From assembly GCA_017744755.1 (NCBI GenBank), contig JAGIAU010000049.1:1-11873 (forward strand): 11,873 bases of DNA, given 5' to 3'. This stretch comes from Microbacteriaceae bacterium (lineage in GTDB: Bacteria > Actinomycetota > Actinomycetes > Actinomycetales > Microbacteriaceae). The translations under genes and the position numbers were made by a program. Within the stretch, counting starts at the first letter, position 1. Each line of letters opens with the position of its first letter. Shown in pieces: positions 7,901 through 11,873 of this stretch. The notes under the pieces were generated by a model, which saw only the letters and a list, made by a program, of their open reading frames with translations, did not search any database and was not told where the DNA came from.

Positions 7901-10900
7901 GTCGATGCGGCCGTTCAGGATGTTCACCGTCTTCGTGACCGGGGTGAGGATCGCAAGCGGATCCTTCGGCTTGATCGGGATCGGGATGACGACCGTGGAC
8001 CAGGCGTCGTCGCTCTGACCCGCGAGCCGCACGTCGACCGTGCAGGTGTCGGACCCGATGCCGGGCGAGTAGCCGGCCGTGTAGGACAGCACGGAGGCCG
8101 ACCCGGGCTTCAGGACGCAGGCGGTCACGGCGAGCGACTCGTTCGTCGAGGGGCGGTGCGTCGCGAAGGAGCTCGTCTGGCTCACCTCGACGCGGTCGTC
8201 GTCGGCGACGCCGAGCACGTGCAGCAGGTCGATGTCGCCGGTCTCCAGCTCCGTGACCGGATCCGGCAGCCGGACGACCTGGAGCCGGTAGTCGTCGAAC
8301 GCGGGGATGCGCAAGAGGCCCCACGCCGACTTCGGCTCCCCCGTCGTCGCGTCCGTGCCGTACTCGACGCGGAACGGGACGACCGCGCCGCCCGACGGCA
8401 CACGGCCCTCGATGCGCGAGCCGTTGAACGAGAAGCCGCTCGGCGCGCCGGGCCCGAAGCCCGCGATCCGCAGCCCGCTCGCGTCGCCCGTCGGCCAGAC
8501 GACCTTGCCGCTCAGCACGTCGATGCCGCCCGACTCGACCTGGCCGCGCGTCGCCGCCGTCACGACGGTGTCCTCGATGACGGGCTGGTTCGGCGAGTCG
8601 CCCGGCGAGACGGTGATCGCGATGACGCCCTCGGCGGTCGACCGGGTCTTCAACGACTCGACGGTGTACAGGAAGTAGTAGGTCCCAGGGGCGGTCTCGT
8701 CCGTCACCTGGAAGCCGACGGCGCCGTCCGGGTAGAACTCGTTCGTGCCGTCCGCGAGCGTCACCGGGACGGGCGGCACCTGCAGGCGCTGCGCCTCCGC
8801 ATACGGGGAGCCGGGGGCGACGGCGCCGCCAGGCGCGCGGCCGGACATGTTCGGCGCGACCTCGTAGAGGATGTGCAGGCCCGAGGCGGTCGGGCTGCCG
8901 AGGGCGAGCGAGCCGTCCGCGGGGTCACGGTCGTTCAGCAGCGGCTCGACGCTGATCGGCACCGGCGCGCCGCCCGGCTCGACCTGCTTGACCCGCACCT
9001 TGTCGATGAACGTCACCGGCGCGAGGTCCTCGGGATCCTGCGCGCTGACCGCGACGCGGACCGTCGCCGTGCCGGTCTCGCCCTCCGAGTCGCGGACCGT
9101 GTAGGTGAACTCCGCCTGCCAGCCGCCCTGCTGCGCGCCGCCGGCGAGCTGGCGGTTCGTCTCCGGCGCCGTGAAGAGGAGCGAACGCCCGCCCTCCCCC
9201 ACCATGACGGCGCCGAGACGCGGCTCTGCGGGCTGCGCGACGCTCGTCACGAGCACGCGGTCGCCGTCCGGGTCCATCCTGTCGACGGGGACGGGGATCT
9301 CGACGGTGCGCCCGGAGAGCGTCCTGGACTCCAGGTCGATCGCCTGGGGGGCCCGGTTCGCGCCGGGCGGCAGGACCGTGAAGGTCACCTGAGAGCGGGC
9401 GAGCTGCTCGGGCGAGCTCTCGAGGTAGGCGTAGTAGAAGACGGTGTAGGTGCCCGGCACCTCGGGCGCGAGGTAGCGCAGGGAGGTGCCGGCGGAGAAG
9501 GCGAGGCCGTCGCCGTCACCCGAGGTGCTCATGTCGGGGTGCAGGGCGAGCCGCTCGCCGCGCGGCGCCACGTCGTTCGCGAGCACCGCGACCTCGGCGA
9601 CGTCGCCGGCTCGCACGGTCGCGGCGTCCGGCACCGCGATCGGCGCCTGCCCCGACGCCGGGACGAGGAACACGCCGATGCTGCCGCGATAGACGTTCCC
9701 GTCGGCGTCCTCGACCGTGTAGGCGACACTGCCGAGCGGGCCGTCGCTGCGACCGAGCCGGTCGGCGATGACGCTGTCGATGCTGCGGAGCTGGATGAGC
9801 GCGTGGTCGATGACGCTCGCGGCGAGGACGGTCGGCCCGGCGTTCGGGGCGGGGCCCGGCGTCGCCGAGGTCACGAGGAGGACGCGGCCGGTCGTGTTCT
9901 GCACCGCGCCGAGGACGTCGACGAGCGTGTCCTCGCCCTGCCGGACGTAGGCGGTGAGCGGCGGGACCGCGACGGCGTCCTGCTCGGCGGGCAGCACCGT
10001 GTAGCGGAGGTTGACGTCGTGCTGGTTCGGCGTCGCGGCGTCCTTCACCTTCGCGGTGACGATGTAGTCGCCCGCCTCCTCGGCGCGCAGCCGGATGGCG
10101 CCGTCGGCCTCGTTCCAGTCGAGGTCCAGTCGGCCGCCGACCGTCAGCTCGGCGACGTCGAGCACCTGGTAGGACCCGGAGCCGCCGCTCGCGAACTCGG
10201 CGATCGGCTGGGTCGTCCACTCGCCGGCCCGGCCGAGGATCGCACCGCCCTTGACGGAGAAGTCCGGCGAGGCGAGCACGTCGACCTCGAGCTCCCGCGG
10301 CTCGGACACGTCGCCGTAGGCGTCGCGGACCGTCACGAGCACCCGGTACGTTCCGGGCGCTCCGGTCCGGTCCGTGTGGCCGATCGCGAGCCGCCCGTCG
10401 GCCGAGGGCATCGCGACGATCGGCGCCCCGGCCTCGGGGACCGCCGAGTCGATGATGAGCGCGTCGCCCTCCGCGTCGACCCAGCCCTTCAGGACGTCGA
10501 ACGTCGCCGTGCCGCCGAGCAGGATCTGCGGCTGCGGCCAGTCGACGAAGCAGGGATCGGGGGCGAAGTAGTCGTCGCACCACACCGGGGGCGTGTGCTC
10601 CGCGCCCTTGAGCGTCAGCGTGACGGTCGCCGGCGCGGCGCTCGGATTCTTCCCGTCCGTCGCACGGTAGGTGAAGCTCGCGGACGCCATGGAGCCGGTC
10701 ACGGCGATGACGAGCGTCTGGTTCGCGCCGACGAAGGACAGCGTGCCGAACGCGGGATCGAGGCCCTGCACCGAGGCGGGGTCGATGCTGAGCACGTCCT
10801 CGGGGTTCGCATCGTGGTCGTTGTAGAGGACGGGGAGCACGGCCGTCTGGCCGGCGCGCACGCCGAACGCGTCGTTCACCGCGACCGGCGGCGCAGGCGA

Positions 10901-11873
10901 CTCGTCCGGCACGTCGTTGTCCGCAGGCGCCGGCACCACCTCGTCGGCGGTCCACTGCCGCAGCGGGATGAGCACGCCGTCCGGCACCGACCACAGCATG
11001 CCGGTGGAGCGTTCGAGCAGGACCGCGCGGTCCCCGTTGGAGACGAGCGACGGGGTCACGTCGACGTTGTCCTCGAACTGGTCGCCGTCGATCGCGAGGT
11101 CGATGAGCGCTCCCGAGACCGCCGTGCCCGGGCCGTCCGAGACCCAGAGCTGCCCCGAGCCGCTCGCGAGCCACGCCGCCGCCCACGCCTCGCCGAACGC
11201 CACCGGGCGCGCCGCCTCACCCGCCGCCTCGACGTGCTCGAGCTCGGCGCCGTCCGCGAGCGACAGGCGGTACAGGCCGTTGCTCGATGCGACGAGCGCC
11301 GCGTCCGAGGCGGGGCCCGAGGCCTGCAGCAGCCCGTCGGAGCCGATCGCGGCGGGCAGCGCGAACGGGCCGGCGCCGTCGACCCACAGCCGCGGCGCCT
11401 CGTCGTCCGCCTGGTACAGCACGATCCGGTCGCCGACGAAGGCGAGCTGCAGCCCGGCCTGCGTCGTCGGCGCGTCCCCGACGGGGACCTCGTCCCAGGC
11501 CTCGGTCACGGCGTCGAACGTGCGGATGCGCCGCTCCGACTCCTGCACCGAGTACAGCGCGACGAGCCCGCTCGGCGAGATGGCCGAGGCCGCGGCGCTG
11601 TACTCGCCGCCTTCGTCGACCGGCGGCTCGAGCGGCTCCGGGGCGCGCTCGCCGGTCCGCAGCGCCTCGCCGAGCGCGACCGCGGGACGGCTGCCGGTGA
11701 AGAGGATGTACGGACCGGCGGAGATCGTCCCCTGCGTGCCGTCCGGGGAGGCGAGGCCCTCGCCGGCCGTCGCCGGCGTCCCGGCCGCGTCGCCGCCCTC
11801 GCCGCTGCGCTGACCGTCCTGCTGACCGCCTGCACGGCCGGCCCGGAGCCGTCGCCGACGGGCGGTGCCGGGG
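4910..11873 (-). CDS. Giant Ig/cadherin-like and fibronectin-III-like repeat surface protein (5' partial)
   Basis: Probable secreted or membrane-anchored cell-surface protein, the fn3 member of a PFNA-type cluster. 2320 codons are visible, ending at a TGA at 4912-4910. The reading frame stays open to the right edge. The only in-frame conventional start in the window (GTG at 11548) has no ribosome site and lies inside propeller-like sequence (AISPSGLVALYS), so the true start and expected signal/anchor segment are outside. Homologues, as I recall them, carry about 440 residues before the first repeat; about 330 are seen here. Visible residues 1-310 look like beta-propeller strands. A repeat block follows, with motifs such as RAGQTAVLPVLYNDHD (about 10860-10810), RAGDVAEVAVLANDV (about 9625-9575), MDPDGDRVLV (about 9280-9245) and VEPLLNDRDPADG (about 8955-8905). 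Later modules are fibronectin-III-like (about 7255-6910, 6600-6280, 6240-5830). The last 300 residues are Tyr/Trp-rich, then Ala/Gln-rich. Eighteen cysteines occur as nine local pairs, which fits an extracytoplasmic location. Ligand and substrate are unknown. Confidence 0.9.
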   Translation of the reverse strand, partial: PGTARRRRLRAGRAGGQQDGQRSGEGGDAAGTPATAGEGLASPDGTQGTISAGPYILFTGSRPAVALGEALRTGERAPEPLEPPVDEGGEYSAAASAISPSGLVALYSVQESERRIRTFDAVTEAWDEVPVGDAPTTQAGLQLAFVGDRIVLYQADDEAPRLWVDGAGPFALPAAIGSDGLLQASGPASDAALVASSNGLYRLSLADGAELEHVEAAGEAARPVAFGEAWAAAWLASGSGQLWVSDGPGTAVSGALIDLAIDGDQFEDNVDVTPSLVSNGDRAVLLERSTGMLWSVPDGVLIPLRQWTADEVVPAPADNDVPDESPAPPVAVNDAFGVRAGQTAVLPVLYNDHDANPEDVLSIDPASVQGLDPAFGTLSFVGANQTLVIAVTGSMASASFTYRATDGKNPSAAPATVTLTLKGAEHTPPVWCDDYFAPDPCFVDWPQPQILLGGTATFDVLKGWVDAEGDALIIDSAVPEAGAPIVAMPSADGRLAIGHTDRTGAPGTYRVLVTVRDAYGDVSEPRELEVDVLASPDFSVKGGAILGRAGEWTTQPIAEFASGGSGSYQVLDVAELTVGGRLDLDWNEADGAIRLRAEEAGDYIVTAKVKDAATPNQHDVNLRYTVLPAEQDAVAVPPLTAYVRQGEDTLVDVLGAVQNTTGRVLLVTSATPGPAPNAGPTVLAASVIDHALIQLRSIDSVIADRLGRSDGPLGSVAYTVEDADGNVYRGSIGVFLVPASGQAPIAVPDAATVRAGDVAEVAVLANDVAPRGERLALHPDMSTSGDGDGLAFSAGTSLRYLAPEVPGTYTVFYYAYLESSPEQLARSQVTFTVLPPGANRAPQAIDLESRTLSGRTVEIPVPVDRMDPDGDRVLVTSVAQPAEPRLGAVMVGEGGRSLLFTAPETNRQLAGGAQQGGWQAEFTYTVRDSEGETGTATVRVAVSAQDPEDLAPVTFIDKVRVKQVEPGGAPVPISVEPLLNDRDPADGSLALGSPTASGLHILYEVAPNMSGRAPGGAVAPGSPYAEAQRLQVPPVPVTLADGTNEFYPDGAVGFQVTDETAPGTYYFLYTVESLKTRSTAEGVIAITVSPGDSPNQPVIEDTVVTAATRGQVESGGIDVLSGKVVWPTGDASGLRIAGFGPGAPSGFSFNGSRIEGRVPSGGAVVPFRVEYGTDATTGEPKSAWGLLRIPAFDDYRLQVVRLPDPVTELETGDIDLLHVLGVADDDRVEVSQTSSFATHRPSTNESLAVTACVLKPGSASVLSYTAGYSPGIGSDTCTVDVRLAGQSDDAWSTVVIPIPIKPKDPLAILTPVTKTVNILNGRIDVNLHDELVGWTGDFSMDDAGQRETMVFTASYGGGSFKVTPTGPDYDLSLAIDVSPTAASGARETVSIHLDYPWPSDPSLPHFQKDVALVLYVGQVPAQGPSGATLSKSCDAKSIDACQLQVVFPADQSGQFNPLTGNTSGESTALRLVGVGGGSGSFECPALGQATAQGESIRLALLTAEESKPAGGTCVVPFTVADVRGRTGSGQVSFDVTGFPPKPSAPVTADSGEGFVQVDVVLGDAARAHPAVNGVRLYEAGALVPNQSCERLDAGTFRCTVTGLDNAVHHIYQARAVNEQGDESALSGPLTTWAFVAPSFPPGGEPEYEDRIYEPGTTDTNHGRMRLESVCLQGNSAVAGEASSIRYAIGMPGNPAVTVPVDPGTGCTADQLVTVNGTGGFTITATPVSGAEPPPIGTSTESNEGSGTVSPGLVSHGAPSAAPTLTATWNGTDAVAVSWSPQWNSGDAGAAPDTGAFPQVSFIAWLADDPEPVCATTLNAGGFTELTVTGTHVAATGTASASFSVGGSGADLAVNDHYRFKACGTYGYGLAQSTQQVEWLFHKPAAPASSTMTYTPASEDMNDPSIHSWSGSATAPSFTWTLPSTDPVNNAGADLAAGAASLNANEPPPGASTWQVRYFYGTAGRPAKAPAGSPSAITNQPVSGNQFGSWYAQYCFNVAAEPDPFCSDWSAAITPTTQYTGVDFGTSATLTLPTQAQCQAFFDDVNNVTIPAAGQAAYDTWWNGYYGNVYSAGYTDVVDGTTHYPGYTEQYSASMATYYTPAAVAAETPNWQFDPIPPSYTAPYVTPTTGPSGNAEWDAAFAGYQAAYETASDGWNGQPLPDPMTDQWQYDRDAWAEDKANTVWAPAKADAVVLANAQAQSDTEAQDAGHAAQSAAAAQEAQIAAQPGAGDDLREQAIVAAGDQFEQNAALTSGLDPTTWTLGAFTPMSNVTHVLARDPGTHLFTSITYGFAAATSLSLPAMAYVKAAVTAQLGSSYACGA
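4913..5815 (-). other. Atypical C-terminal region of the giant protein: aromatic-rich stretch followed by Ala/Gln-rich helix
   Basis: This is the last 300 or so residues of the Ig-like protein, after the final recognisable fibronectin-like module. At about 5709-5495 a 72-residue stretch holds 12 Tyr and 3 Trp, with motifs such as TWWNGYYGNVYSAGY. At about 5365-5120 the sequence turns into an Ala/Gln/Glu/Asp-rich segment (for example AQSAAAAQEAQIAAQ), which is likely to be long-helical or coiled-coil. The final 60 residues look like a small folded cap that carries the last cysteine, four residues from the C-terminus (YACGA). There is no LPXTG sorting signal and no C-terminal hydrophobic anchor, so cell-wall attachment by sortase is not supported. 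The role is unknown; a polymerisation, wall-binding or partner-docking segment is possible. Confidence 0.6.

Noticed and set aside
4872..8324. Minus-strand open frame of 1150 codons in a different frame from the giant protein.
   Set aside because: Arg/Ala/Gly-rich frame-shifted shadow of the Ig-like gene; the other frame has recognisable modules and a clean codon pattern.
11732..11873. Plus-strand lipoprotein-like signal: basic stretch RRRRPGR, hydrophobic VAALAAALTVLLTAC lipobox, then TAGPEPSPT, running off the right edge.
   Set aside because: It looks striking, but no ATG, GTG or TTG lies in frame in a plausible position (only a CTG at 11732). It lies exactly in phase opposite the giant gene, where antisense of Gln/Asp/Glu codons gives Leu/Val. 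The giant gene must continue through it. A short extension of the contig would settle it.

Overview
The window is very GC-rich, almost every codon ends in G or C, and it carries a single strand of tightly packed genes. This composition and the gene families point to a high-GC actinobacterium (Actinomycetota). I would guess the order Micrococcales and a Microbacteriaceae-like genome, but the sequence alone does not fix the genus. No RNA gene, mobile element, CRISPR array or integration signature is visible.

All four genes I can support lie on the minus strand, so they read from the right edge to the left. (1) 11873-4910: a giant secreted or surface protein. Its N-terminal part looks like a propeller, followed by Ig/cadherin-like and fibronectin-III-like modules and an unusual Tyr/Trp-rich, then Ala/Gln-rich C-terminus. 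Its 5' end lies outside the window. (2) 4875-3910: a MoxR-family AAA+ ATPase, 34 bases downstream. (3) 3913-2549: a two-pass membrane DUF58 protein that overlaps the ATPase by 4 bases (ATGA). (4) 2552-1: a multi-pass membrane protein with an extracytoplasmic transglutaminase-like domain and a DUF4129-like tail. It overlaps DUF58 by 4 bases (GTGA) and runs off the left edge. Both edge genes are easily missed or mis-started because one end is outside the window. Long open frames on the plus strand, up to about 1130 codons, are antisense shadows.

The gene order fn3/Ig protein - AAA ATPase - DUF58 - transglutaminase-like protein matches the core of the PFNA cluster described in bifidobacteria (pkb2, fn3, aaa-atp, duf58, tgm, prpC). 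There it is flanked by a Ser/Thr kinase and a PP2C phosphatase; neither flank is visible here. The likely logic, inferred from the families, is that MoxR and DUF58 form a cytoplasm-membrane chaperone-like pair. With the transglutaminase-fold membrane protein, this pair would act on assembly or signalling of the giant surface protein.

The most notable observation is that the transglutaminase-like domain lacks two of its three catalytic residues: Asp stands where the Cys should be and Gly where the His should be. It therefore looks like a pseudoenzyme or binding module. Second is the unusual low-complexity aromatic and Ala/Gln tail of the giant protein, together with its strictly paired cysteines.
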